Positions 56,901-64,000 of a DNA stretch of 64,000 nt are shown piece after piece (positions within the stretch are counted from its first letter, which is position 1; every line of letters starts with the position of its first letter). The stretch comes from REEB95 sp963762425 (GTDB lineage Bacteria; Pseudomonadota; Alphaproteobacteria; ATCC43930; CGMCC-115725). The stretch is taken from contig CAVXKY010000003.1 in NCBI GenBank assembly GCA_963762425.1, positions 1 through 64,000 on the forward strand. Direction: 5' to 3'. Under the pieces are notes generated by a model. That model did not search any database. It was not told where the DNA came from and saw only the letters and a program-made list of their open reading frames with translations. The position numbers and the translations under genes were made by a program.

Positions 56901-57965
56901 ATGGCGATGACCAAAACCCGCGCGGCGGCGTGGCTGCTCGCTTGCGCATGGCTGGGCGTCTTTCCCGCCCAGGCCCAGGAAACAGCCCCTCAAGGACAAA
57001 TCGCCCAGGCGCCGGTTCCACCCGCCGGAAGTGGCGAGCTGTCCTTCATCGAAGAGAACGACTTGCTCTTCTCCAAAAGCGACAAGCATTACACCCAGGG
57101 CGCCCGCGCCGATTATCTCTCGGCGCCGCTTTCCGCGGGCTGGCGCTCCGACGTGTTCGATTTCCTCGGGCCGCTTTTCCCGAATTCGGCCGATCAACAG
57201 CGCCGCTTCGACTGGATCCCGCTCGGCCAGAGCATCTACACGCCGGCGAACCTCAAATTGAATCCCCCCAGCGCGGTCGACCGGCCCTATGCCGGCTGGC
57301 TTTATACCGGCGGCGAATTTCTCCAGGAGAATGGCGGCAACAGCCTGACGGAATTCGAGGTGCTGCTCGGCGTGGTCGGGCCGGCGGCGCTGGGCGAGCA
57401 GGTCCAGAACGATTGGCACCAATTCGTCGTCGGCATCCCGGGCGGCGCCGGATGGAAAGACCAGCTCAAGAACGAGCCGGCCCTCGCCATCTCCTACGAC
57501 AAGCACTGGCGTCTCGACATCCTCAGGCTCGGCGGAGTCGGCGTCGATTTCGTGCCAGAGGCCGATGTCACCGCCGGCAACGTGTTTACCTATGGCGCCG
57601 CCGGCGGCATCATCCGCATCGGCAATACTCTCGATACCGATTACGGCCCGCCGCGCATCCGGCCGGGTCCCTCGGGCACGGATTGGGTCGATGCCCGGCG
57701 GCGCAACGGAGATTTCGGCTATTATTTCTTCGCCGGCGGCGAGGGACGGGCGATGGCGCGGAATATTTTCCTCGACGGCAATACTTTCGTGAACAGCCGC
57801 AGCGTCAATAAGAAGCCGCTGGTCGGCGACCTGACCGCCGGCGTCGAGATGTTCTGGAAGGACGACGTCCGCATCGATCTGGGCTTGCTCAGCCGCACCA
57901 AGGAGTTCTACGGCCAGCAGGGCCAGGACAGCTACGCCGGCTTCCGCTTTACCTTCGGGCTGTAG
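56901..57965 (+). CDS. LpxR-like lipid A 3'-O-deacylase
   Basis: This outer-membrane barrel protein belongs to the DUF2219/LpxR family, which removes the 3'-acyloxyacyl group of lipid A. It has a signal peptide (ends FPAQAQ) and 354 residues from the ATG at 56901; 56907 is an alternative. LpxR signatures are the N-terminal ELSFIEENDLLFSKSDKHYTQG with calcium-region Asn and Asp, DRPYAGWLYTGG, NDWHQFVVGI with the likely catalytic His, and GWKDQLKNEPALAISYDKHWR. It ends in FRFTFGL, an outer-membrane beta-signal. Confidence 0.85.
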   Translation: MAMTKTRAAAWLLACAWLGVFPAQAQETAPQGQIAQAPVPPAGSGELSFIEENDLLFSKSDKHYTQGARADYLSAPLSAGWRSDVFDFLGPLFPNSADQQRRFDWIPLGQSIYTPANLKLNPPSAVDRPYAGWLYTGGEFLQENGGNSLTEFEVLLGVVGPAALGEQVQNDWHQFVVGIPGGAGWKDQLKNEPALAISYDKHWRLDILRLGGVGVDFVPEADVTAGNVFTYGAAGGIIRIGNTLDTDYGPPRIRPGPSGTDWVDARRRNGDFGYYFFAGGEGRAMARNIFLDGNTFVNSRSVNKKPLVGDLTAGVEMFWKDDVRIDLGLLSRTKEFYGQQGQDSYAGFRFTFGL

Positions 57966-58094
57966 CGCCGCGGTTAAACCGCCCCGGGGCCAGGCCCTCC
58001 GGCCGGACATGGCCCCCATCCTTTGCTAGGGGTGGAATCCCGCCGGCGCGGCGGGCACACTCCGGTCCGGCACAGCAGCAACGGGGTTCCGGAT

Positions 58095-58655
58095 ATGGCC
58101 GATACCATAAAAGTTCTGGCGATTTGCGGCTCTTTGCGCCAGGGGTCCTACAACCGCATGGCGCTCAAGGTAGCGGAGGAAAACCTGGCCCCGGGCATGA
58201 GGCTCGAGGTCTTCGGCGGGATGGCCGAGATCCCGCTCTATAACGAGGACGTGAAGGCCAAGGGCTTTCCGCCTGTCGTGGCCGAGCTGCGCGCCAAGAT
58301 CAAGGCGGCGGACGCGCTGCTGTTCGTCACGCCGGAATACAATTATTCCATGCCGGGCGTGCTCAAGAACGCGATCGACTGGGCTTCGCGCCCGCCCGAT
58401 CAGCCCTTCGACGGCAAGCCGGTTGCGATGATGGGCGCCAGCATGGGCCTGTTCGGCACCACGCGCGCGCAACATCACCTGCGCCAGACCTGTGTCTTCC
58501 TCAACATGTTCCCGCTCAACAAGCCCGAGGTGATGATCGCCCAGGCGCAGAACAAGTTCGATGCGCAAGGCAAGCTCACCGACGAACCGACGCGCAAATT
58601 CATCGCCGATCTCATGGCGGCACTCGCATCCTGGACCAAAAGGCTGAAGGGCTGA
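58095..58655 (+). CDS. NAD(P)H-dependent FMN reductase
   Basis: This flavodoxin-fold enzyme reduces FMN, quinones or azo dyes. It has 186 residues from the ATG at 58095. The phosphate loop is CGSLRQGSYNRMAL; VTPEYNYSMPGVLKNAIDWASRP is the flavin-contacting signature of the NADPH-dependent FMN reductase family. It is a single gene closed by a terminator. Confidence 0.92.
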   Translation: MADTIKVLAICGSLRQGSYNRMALKVAEENLAPGMRLEVFGGMAEIPLYNEDVKAKGFPPVVAELRAKIKAADALLFVTPEYNYSMPGVLKNAIDWASRPPDQPFDGKPVAMMGASMGLFGTTRAQHHLRQTCVFLNMFPLNKPEVMIAQAQNKFDAQGKLTDEPTRKFIADLMAALASWTKRLKG

Positions 58656-58729
58656 CCAAACCGGCGCCCCCTTTGGGAACTGGCATCGGCCAAAACCCCA
58701 TGTCATAGTAACCGCGCGCAAATAATACC

Positions 58730-58752
58730 GGGCCGGTGAAACGGCCCGTTTT
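58730..58752 (+). terminator. Rho-independent terminator after the FMN reductase
   Basis: GGGCCG (58730-58735) pairs with CGGCCC (58742-58747) around a GTGAAA loop; flanking C and G add a seventh pair. GTTTTC follows. It separates the FMN reductase from the TRAP genes. Confidence 0.75.
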
Positions 58753-58776
58753 CGGGAATCGGGGGAGGTTGCGGGC

Positions 58777-59373
58777 TTGGGTTTCCTGCTGTTTTTGAGC
58801 CGCTGGATCGATTTCCTCAACGAGAAAGTCGGCCGCACGGTCTATTGGCTGGTCTTGGCCGCGGTGCTGGTGAGTTCCGGCAACGCCGTGGTGCGCTATC
58901 TCTTCAATTACAGCTCCAATGGCTGGCTCGAGCTGCAGTGGTATCTCTACACCGGCTTCTTCCTGGTCGGCGCGGGCTACACGCTCCTGCGCAACGAACA
59001 TGTCCGCATCGACATCATCATCAGCCGTTTTCCGCCGCGCACGCGCGCCTGGATCGACCTGCTGGGCGGGATCTTCTTCCTCCTGCCCATGGCGCTCATC
59101 ATCATGGTGCTCGCCTGGCCGGTGTTCACCGCATCCTTTGCGCTCCACGAGACTTCGCCCAACGCCAACGGACTGCTGCGCTGGCCGGTGAAGCTCATGA
59201 TCCCGGTCGGGTTCTTCCTGCTGGCGATCCAGGGCGTTTCCGAGATCATCAAACGCGCGGCCTTCCTGATGGGCCTCATCCCCGATCCGACGCCGCGGCA
59301 CGCCCATGGCGACACCGGCTCCGAAGCCGCGATCGCGGATGACATGGTCATGAAGCAAGAGGGCGAGCCATGA
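58777..59373 (+). CDS. TRAP transporter small permease
   Basis: DctQ-type subunits have four membrane helices and join the large permease to drive sodium-coupled uptake. This one has 198 residues from a TTG start with GGGGGAGG upstream. The pattern is NAVVRYLFNYSSNGWLELQWYLYTGFFLVGAGYTL, followed by NEHVRIDII. Its stop overlaps the dctM start (ATGA). Its partner binding-protein gene is likely the convergent one at the end of the window. Confidence 0.9.
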   Translation: MGFLLFLSRWIDFLNEKVGRTVYWLVLAAVLVSSGNAVVRYLFNYSSNGWLELQWYLYTGFFLVGAGYTLLRNEHVRIDIIISRFPPRTRAWIDLLGGIFFLLPMALIIMVLAWPVFTASFALHETSPNANGLLRWPVKLMIPVGFFLLAIQGVSEIIKRAAFLMGLIPDPTPRHAHGDTGSEAAIADDMVMKQEGEP

Positions 59374-60998
59374 GCGCGCTGTTCATCGCCAACATCGCGC
59401 CGCTCATGTTCGCGATGCTGATCGTCCTGCTGATGATCGGCTATCCGGTCGCCTTCTCGCTCGCCGCCAACGGGTTGCTGTTCGGCGCCATCGCCATCCA
59501 TTTCGGGCTGTTGGGTCCGGATCTGATCCAGGCGCTGCCGCAACGCATCTTCGGCATCATGTCGAACGACACGCTCCTGGCCATACCGTTCTTCACCTTC
59601 ATGGGCCTGATCCTGGAACGCAGCGGCATGGCCGAGGATCTGCTCGACACCATCGGCCAGATGTTCGGGCCGATCCGCGGCGGCCTGGCCTATGCCGTGG
59701 TCTTCGTCGGCGCGCTGCTGGCGGCGACGACCGGGGTGGTGGCGGCCTCGGTGATCTCGATGGGCCTCATTTCGCTCCCCATCATGCTGCGTTACGGCTA
59801 CGACCGGCGCGTCGCCGCCGGCGTGATCGCGGCCTCGGGCACGCTGGCGCAGATCATTCCACCGAGTCTGGTGCTGATCGTGATGGCCGATCAGCTCGGC
59901 AAGTCGGTCGGCGACATGTATCAGGGCGCCTTCATCCCCGGCCTGAGCCTGGCCGCGCTTTACGCGGTCTATGTCTTCATCGTCTCGGTCGTGAAGCCGA
60001 AATTGGTTCCCGCTTTGCCGCTCGACGCCATCACCGTGCGCGAGTCCTCGGGCAAGATGGGCTACCCCTCGCTCGGGGTGGTGGTGGGGATCTGCGTGGC
60101 CGTGGCCTATTTCCTCTCCGATTACGACATCATGCATCCGATTTGGGCCTGCGCCCTGGTGGGCGCTGTGGCCTACGCCCTGGCGCTCACCGACAAGTAT
60201 CTCAAGCTGAACGTCCTCAGCCTGCTCTCGCGTCAGGTTGTCATCGTCATGATGCCGCCCTTGGCGCTCATCTTCCTCGTGCTCGGCACCATCTTCCTCG
60301 GCATCGCCACGCCGACCGAAGGCGGCGCCATGGGGTCGACCGGCGCGCTCATCCTGGCCTTCGCCAACCGCCGGCTCGACCTGAAGCTGATGAAGCAGGC
60401 GATGGACACGACCGCGAAGCTCAGCTCCTTCGTCATGTTCATCCTGATCGGCTCGACCGTGTTCAGCCTGGTGTTCCGCGGCGTCAACGGCGATCTCTGG
60501 GTCGAGCATCTCTTGACCAGCCTGCCGGGCGGCCAGGTGGGGTTCCTGATCGTGGTCAACGCGCTCGCCTTCTTCCTGGCCTTCTTCCTCGATTTCTTCG
60601 AGCTCGCCTTCATCATCGTGCCGCTGCTGGGCCCGGTGGCGGAGAAGCTCGGCATCGACCTGATCTGGTTCGGCGTGCTGCTGGGCGTCAACATGCAGAC
60701 CTCGTTCATGCACCCGCCCTTCGGCTACGCGCTGTTCTATTTGCGCAGCGTCGCGCCCTCCGAGGAATACACCGACCGCGTCACCGGCAAGCGCATGGCG
60801 CCGCTCACCACCGGCCAGATCTATTGGGGCGTCATTCCCTTCGTGCTGATCCAGATCGTCATGGTGGGATTGGTCATCGCTTTCCCGCGCATGGTCACGG
60901 GCGTGCTCGACAAGGGAACCGGGATCAATCCCAACACCATCCATTTCGAGGCGCCGCCTTCCGAGGAAGACACGAGCCCACCGGCCAACTTCAAGTAG
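59370..60998 (+). CDS. TRAP transporter large permease (DctM)
   Basis: This 542-residue permease has about twelve to fourteen membrane segments and carries solute with sodium ions. Family stretches are LLAIPFFTFMGLILERSGMAEDLLDTIG, IIPPSLVLIVMADQLG, ATPTEGGAMGSTGALI and FLDFFELAFIIVPLLGP. The VNMQTSFMHPPFGYALFYLRSVAP segment is typical of the mannitol/chloroaromatic-type branch. The substrate depends on the binding protein, which is only partly in the window. Confidence 0.92.
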   Translation: MSALFIANIAPLMFAMLIVLLMIGYPVAFSLAANGLLFGAIAIHFGLLGPDLIQALPQRIFGIMSNDTLLAIPFFTFMGLILERSGMAEDLLDTIGQMFGPIRGGLAYAVVFVGALLAATTGVVAASVISMGLISLPIMLRYGYDRRVAAGVIAASGTLAQIIPPSLVLIVMADQLGKSVGDMYQGAFIPGLSLAALYAVYVFIVSVVKPKLVPALPLDAITVRESSGKMGYPSLGVVVGICVAVAYFLSDYDIMHPIWACALVGAVAYALALTDKYLKLNVLSLLSRQVVIVMMPPLALIFLVLGTIFLGIATPTEGGAMGSTGALILAFANRRLDLKLMKQAMDTTAKLSSFVMFILIGSTVFSLVFRGVNGDLWVEHLLTSLPGGQVGFLIVVNALAFFLAFFLDFFELAFIIVPLLGPVAEKLGIDLIWFGVLLGVNMQTSFMHPPFGYALFYLRSVAPSEEYTDRVTGKRMAPLTTGQIYWGVIPFVLIQIVMVGLVIAFPRMVTGVLDKGTGINPNTIHFEAPPSEEDTSPPANFK

Positions 60999-61033
60999 CC
61001 CGCGCCGGGCGGTTCCAACACCAACGCGCAATG

Positions 61034-61060
61034 AAAAACCCCCGCCGAGGAGCGGGGGTT
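61034..61060 (-). terminator. Rho-independent terminator between convergent genes
   Basis: AACCCCCGC (61037-61045) pairs with GCGGGGGTT (61052-61060). On the minus strand a run of five T (61034-61038) overlaps the end of the stem. It terminates the small-gene operon and probably also dctM on the other strand. Confidence 0.8.
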
Positions 61061-61083
61061 GAATGGGCGGGCGGGACTGTCGC

Positions 61084-61389
61084 TTACGGAATCGCGTCCG
61101 GCGGCGGTTCCTCCGGCAGGCGCGGCTTTTTCGCCGCCGGTGGCGGCGGCTGCAGCCGCCGCGCGATCTCCTCTTCCTCCAGGAACACGCCGGCGGGGCC
61201 GGTGATCTGGAAGACGATGAAGCCCAGCTTCAGCAAATGCCGGGCGCGCTCGACCGCCGCGGCCTGGGATTTCTCGACCGCCTGGCTCCAAGTCCCCGAT
61301 GCCGGCCGGCGCGTTTCCCAAAATATCACCCAACGCTCGCCGGTGTCGTATTCCGGGGCGGCTTTGAACGAGGTGCGGTTGTAGGCCAT
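61084..61389 (-). CDS. Unknown small protein
   Basis: A 101-residue protein that I do not recognise. It has TGERWVIFWETRRPASG and SQAAAVERARHLLKLGFIVFQITGPAG, a compact alpha/beta layout, then a Pro-rich tail. It starts 11 bases after the next gene upstream ends, so the three small genes here form one operon ending in a terminator. No signal peptide or zinc motif. Confidence 0.5.
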   Translation of the reverse strand: MAYNRTSFKAAPEYDTGERWVIFWETRRPASGTWSQAVEKSQAAAVERARHLLKLGFIVFQITGPAGVFLEEEEIARRLQPPPPAAKKPRLPEEPPPDAIP

Positions 61390-61400
61390 GATCTCGGTCT

Positions 61401-61631
61401 CTATACGGTCTTGAGCGTCGACTTGCGGCGCGGGGCAGGCGCGGCCTCGGCCGCTATCTTGTCCGCCGCTTCCTTGGCGAGGCGAAGTCCGCGCAACCGC
61501 GCCACCTTCGCCGCTTCCTCCTGGCGTTCCTTGTCCCGGGCCTTCAGGACTTCCTCGCCCTTCTTCTTTTCCTTGCCCCACAGGGCTTGCGCGCGGCTCC
61601 GTGCCGCGGCGTCCCGTTCCGAATTTCCCAT
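61401..61631 (-). CDS. Charged coiled-coil small protein
   Basis: A 76-residue protein rich in Lys, Arg, Glu and Ala (ALWGKEKKKGEEVLKARDKERQEEAAK), likely one long helix. The ATG follows AAGGAG, a strong site, and overlaps the upstream stop by one base (TGATG). The function is unknown; basic tail APRRKSTLKTV could bind nucleic acid. Confidence 0.55.
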   Translation of the reverse strand: MGNSERDAAARSRAQALWGKEKKKGEEVLKARDKERQEEAAKVARLRGLRLAKEAADKIAAEAAPAPRRKSTLKTV

Positions 61632-61948
61632 CAACAATCTCCTTCCGATCCCGTAGTCACGGCGCGCAAGGTTTCCGTGCCGATCATGCGCAACACCCGC
61701 GGGCGCAACACGCCCGGGTCGTACCCGGCGGCGTTGCACGCGGCCTGGAAATCCGCGCCGTTGCGGATGAACCAGCTGCGCGCGTCCTGCCGTAGCTGCT
61801 CGCGCTGGAGCAGGTTGGAAACCGTCGCCACGTCGTCCATTGCGTCGGCAAGCGCGCGGCTGATGACGGCGCACCATAACTGCCGCTCCGGAGACTCGTG
61901 GAGGACTTGCTCGCTCCGACCGATGTATTCAGCCGCGACGGCCTGCAT
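61631..61948 (-). CDS. Unknown helical small protein
   Basis: A 105-residue helical protein. It reads LWCAVISRALADAMDD, then ARSWFIRNGADFQAACNAAGYDPGVLRPRVL. The second part resembles small alphaproteobacterial proteins of unknown function that have a WxxxxxxDFxxxCxxAGxDP pattern. It lies 14 bases downstream of rpsU and may share its transcript. Confidence 0.5.
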   Translation of the reverse strand: MQAVAAEYIGRSEQVLHESPERQLWCAVISRALADAMDDVATVSNLLQREQLRQDARSWFIRNGADFQAACNAAGYDPGVLRPRVLRMIGTETLRAVTTGSEGDC

Positions 61949-61962
61949 CGCCGAACTCCAGG

Positions 61963-62166
61963 CTAGTAACCTTCGCGCTCCATGCGCTTGCGCATGGTCT
62001 TGCGGTGCCGCCGGACGGCTTCGGCCTTCTCGCGCACCCGGCGCTCGGACGGCTTCTCGTAGGTGCGCCGCCGCTTCATTTCGCGGAACACGCCTTCGCG
62101 CTGCATCTTCTTCTTCAGGACGCGCAGCGCCTGGCCGACGTCGTTATCCCTGACGAGTACTTGCAA
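61963..62166 (-). CDS. rpsU: 30S ribosomal protein S21
   Basis: S21 is a small basic protein of the 30S subunit near the anti-Shine-Dalgarno region. It has 67 residues, MQVLVRDNDVGQALRVLKKK at the start and KRRRTYEKPSERR in the middle. It follows infA by 15 bases on the same strand. Confidence 0.96.
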   Translation of the reverse strand: MQVLVRDNDVGQALRVLKKKMQREGVFREMKRRRTYEKPSERRVREKAEAVRRHRKTMRKRMEREGY

Positions 62167-62181
62167 ATTTCATCTCCTCGA

Positions 62182-62451
62182 TCACCGCCGGCGCTTGAAG
62201 GGCCGCGTGCCCATGGAGGGCATGGCCTTCTCGTCCTTGTGGCGGAAATTGATGCGCCCCTTGGTCAAATCGTAAGGCGTCAATTCGACGGTGACCCGGT
62301 CGCCCGCCAGCATGCGGATGCGCGCCTTGCGCATTTTGCCCGAGGCGTAGGCGAGGATCTCGTGCTCATTGTCGAGGCGGACGCGGAACCGCGTGTCGGG
62401 CAAAAGCTCGAGCACCGTGCCGTCGACCTCGATCAAGGCCTCTTTGGTCAT
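62182..62451 (-). CDS. infA: Translation initiation factor IF-1, extended
   Basis: IF-1 is an S1-fold protein that sits in the ribosomal A site during initiation. The core (MTKEALIEVDGTVLELLPDTRFRV, then GDRVTVELTPYDLTKGRI) fits, but the protein has 89 residues, about 17 more than the usual 72, because of a basic tail ending MGTRPFKRRR. Its grouping with cspA and rpsU suggests a second, cold-linked IF-1 copy rather than the main one. Confidence 0.93.
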   Translation of the reverse strand: MTKEALIEVDGTVLELLPDTRFRVRLDNEHEILAYASGKMRKARIRMLAGDRVTVELTPYDLTKGRINFRHKDEKAMPSMGTRPFKRRR

Positions 62452-62526
62452 TGCGAATCGAATCTCCAAGACAGGCCGCGAGGGGGGACGTGAAAACGTC
62501 CCGCCGCGCAACTTGAACGGTATTGG

Positions 62527-62579
62527 CCCGGACCCGAGATGTCCGGGAGCGTCGTATATCCCGGGCGCGTGCGCCCGGG
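62527..62579 (-). promoter_or_regulatory. Tandem hairpins between cspA and infA
   Basis: CCCGGAC (62527-62533) pairs with GTCCGGG (62541-62547). A second, stronger dyad is CCCGGGCGC (62560-62568) with GCGCCCGGG (62571-62579). No T-run follows, so these may slow or protect the transcript, or act as an attenuator splitting cspA from infA and rpsU. Confidence 0.5.
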
Positions 62580-62587
62580 CCTCGTCG

Positions 62588-62794
62588 TTAGACGAGCTTC
62601 AGATTGGCCGCCGAGGTCTTGCCTTGCTGGCCTTGCTCGAGGTCGAAGCTGACCTTCTGGCCCTCGTTCAGGCTGGCGATGCCGGCGCGTTCGACCGCCG
62701 AAATATGGACGAAGACGTCCTTGCCGCCGCTTTCGGGCTGGATGAAACCGAAGCCCTTTTGGGCGTTGAACCACTTAACCGTGCCGATAGCCAT
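62588..62794 (-). CDS. cspA: Cold-shock protein CspA family
   Basis: A 68-residue single cold-shock domain that melts RNA structure. GTVKWFNAQKGFGFI holds RNP1, and KDVFVHISAVERAG holds RNP2. GGAGAT precedes the ATG. It has no adjacent upstream gene; a leader of up to about 200 bases (62795-62998) precedes it, as in other cold-regulated csp genes; nothing else is recognised there. Confidence 0.95.
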   Translation of the reverse strand: MAIGTVKWFNAQKGFGFIQPESGGKDVFVHISAVERAGIASLNEGQKVSFDLEQGQQGKTSAANLKLV

Positions 62795-62998
62795 TGCTTG
62801 AGATCTCCGAAAAAAGCACCGTCCCGCACAATCGCGCGACGGATCAGTTGTCGATGGGAACGGGGTGCAGGATCGGATTCACCGGGGGTATGACCCAGGG
62901 GCAATCCAAAAGCAGGCCGGACCCGGCCAAAACTGTAAGGGCAATCTATCGGATTTTCCATCAAAGGGCAAGGAGGCCGGAAGCCCTCTGCGGCAACG

Positions 62999-63025
62999 AA
63001 AAAGCCCCGCCTGGACAGGCGGGGC
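62999..63025 (-). terminator. Rho-independent terminator of the TRAP binding-protein gene
   Basis: GCCCCGCCT (63004-63012) pairs with AGGCGGGGC (63017-63025) with a GGAC loop. On the minus strand it is followed by five T (62999-63003). It ends the TRAP binding-protein transcript before cspA. Confidence 0.9.
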
Positions 63026-63053
63026 TTCCCCGTTTCCGTCTCCGCCCGCCGGT

Positions 63054-64000
63054 TCAGACCGACTTGCGCGCGTACATGTAGTTGTCGAACTGCTGCTCCT
63101 CGACCCGCATCCATTCGTCCTGCGCGTTGAGGTAGTCCGACCACGGCCCGTAGATTTTCTTGAACTTCGGGTTGCGCGCCAATTCTTCCGCGTAAAGCTC
63201 GCGGGTCGCCTTGTAGGAGGCGTCCATGATCGGCTTCGACCAATAGCGCAACTGCGTGCCGCCGGCGATCAGCCGCTTCAGCGCCTGCGGATTGAGGAAG
63301 TCGTAGGCGGCGAGCACCCGGGTGTTGGCGTCGGCCGCGGCGGTCCGGACCATCGCCTGGTAGGTCTTCGGCAGCGTGTTCCATTGCTGGAGGTTGATGT
63401 AGAGCGAGAGGTTGGTCTGACCCTCCCACCAGCCCGGCGCATAGTAGTATTTCGCGACCTTGTAGAATCCGAGCTTCTCGTCGTCATAGGGGCCGACCCA
63501 CTCGGCGCCGTCGATCGTGCCCTTCTCGAGCGCGGGATAGATGTCGGCGCCGCCCAATTGCTGCGGCACCACGCCGAGCTTGGTCAGAACCGCGCCGCCC
63601 CAGCCGCCGATGCGGAACTTGACGCCCTTCATGTCTTCGACCGTCTTGATCTCCTTGCGCCACCAGCCGCCCGCCTGGGTCCCGGTGTTGCCGGCCGGCA
63701 TGGGAAGGATGTTGTAATCCTTGAAGAAGTCGTTGATCGCGTCCTGCCCGCCGGCCTCGCGCAGCCACGAGGTCATGATGCGGTAATTCATGCCGAAGGG
63801 CACGGTGGCGTCGAAGGTGAAGGTCGGGTCCTTGCCGACGTAATAGTAGCTGGCGGTGTGGCCCATCTCGACCGTGCCGTTCTGCACCGCGTCCAGCACC
63901 TGGAGCGGCGGCACGATCTCGCCGCCGGCGAAGACGCGGACCTGGAACTTCTGGTCGGTCATCTCGGCCATGCGATTGGCGAAATATTCGGCGCCGCCGA
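63054..64000 (-). CDS. TRAP solute-binding protein, partial at window edge
   Basis: The 3' 315 codons are present; the frame is open at base 64000. This is a DctP-type periplasmic protein that hands its ligand to dctQM, whose genes converge toward it 2 kb away. Characteristic parts are GGEIVPPLQVLDAVQNGTVEMGH, GWWRKEIKTVEDMKGVKFRIGG, the conserved Arg, and LEKGTIDGAEWVGPYDDEKLGFY. Members with the EWVGPYDD pattern often bind 2-oxoacids, mannitol or aromatic acids; the ligand is not set here. Confidence 0.9.
   Translation of the reverse strand, partial: GGAEYFANRMAEMTDQKFQVRVFAGGEIVPPLQVLDAVQNGTVEMGHTASYYYVGKDPTFTFDATVPFGMNYRIMTSWLREAGGQDAINDFFKDYNILPMPAGNTGTQAGGWWRKEIKTVEDMKGVKFRIGGWGGAVLTKLGVVPQQLGGADIYPALEKGTIDGAEWVGPYDDEKLGFYKVAKYYYAPGWWEGQTNLSLYINLQQWNTLPKTYQAMVRTAAADANTRVLAAYDFLNPQALKRLIAGGTQLRYWSKPIMDASYKATRELYAEELARNPKFKKIYGPWSDYLNAQDEWMRVEEQQFDNYMYARKSV

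Overview
The window looks like a GC-rich chromosome segment from an alphaproteobacterium, probably Rhodospirillales-like. Supporting signs are gcrA with GANTC sites nearby, a DUF4167 gene between prmC and clpB, EI-Ntr (ptsP) after lysC, and the block lysC, nitronate monooxygenase, ptsP, RodZ-like, ispG, hisS, prfA, prmC, DUF4167, clpB. The taxonomic call is an inference from gene content. No rRNA, tRNA, CRISPR array, transposase or integrase was seen.

Layout. 0-4 kb: a zinc alcohol dehydrogenase converging on a protocatechuate 4,5-cleavage operon (ligA, ligB, ligC), then a tiny PEP-CTERM protein with an AT-rich upstream region. 4-15 kb: DUF1330 and DUF599 proteins, a PagL-like lipid A deacylase, proline iminopeptidase, a polytopic membrane protein, two small exported proteins, a MetE-like protein, an acyltransferase, a degenerate MBL-like protein, a PAS sensor and a CBS-domain protein. 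15-19 kb: a queuosine operon (queA, tgt, queF, queG). 19-25 kb: a CMD-fold protein, tatA, a SNase-like protein, tandem gcrA copies, an MFS transporter, a double cold-shock protein, ubiG. 25-39 kb: the housekeeping block ending in clpB, which has a heat-shock-type promoter just downstream of a palindromic repeat element. 39.2-42.2 kb: an AT-richer accessory island with three unknown genes, then a truncated cyanase gene, an unknown gene and an intact cyanase gene. 42-47 kb: 2-oxoacid (pyruvate or acetoin) dehydrogenase E1/E2 with an aldehyde dehydrogenase. 47-58 kb: a hybrid PAS histidine-kinase gene, gltBD, a NodT-type outer-membrane factor, an LpxR-like lipid A deacylase and an FMN reductase. 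58-64 kb: TRAP permeases dctQM, a small translation and cold-shock cluster (cspA, infA, rpsU plus three small genes) and the 3' part of a TRAP binding-protein gene.

How it fits together. Nitrogen handling recurs: both cyanase copies carry near-perfect sigma-54 boxes, and glutamate synthase and EI-Ntr are close by. Two unrelated lipid A deacylase families suggest outer-membrane remodelling. The most novel part is the cyanase island: its flanking duplication of the cyanase promoter plus the first 92 codons brackets a foreign-looking gene, and beside it lies an operon of an effector-like protein followed by two paralogous small proteins.

Caution. About 20 single-base frame breaks occur, including in hisS, clpB (two), tatA and a lipoyl E2, often at short homopolymers. 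This pattern points to indel errors in the assembly rather than to real gene decay, so the broken genes below are described as probably intact in the organism.
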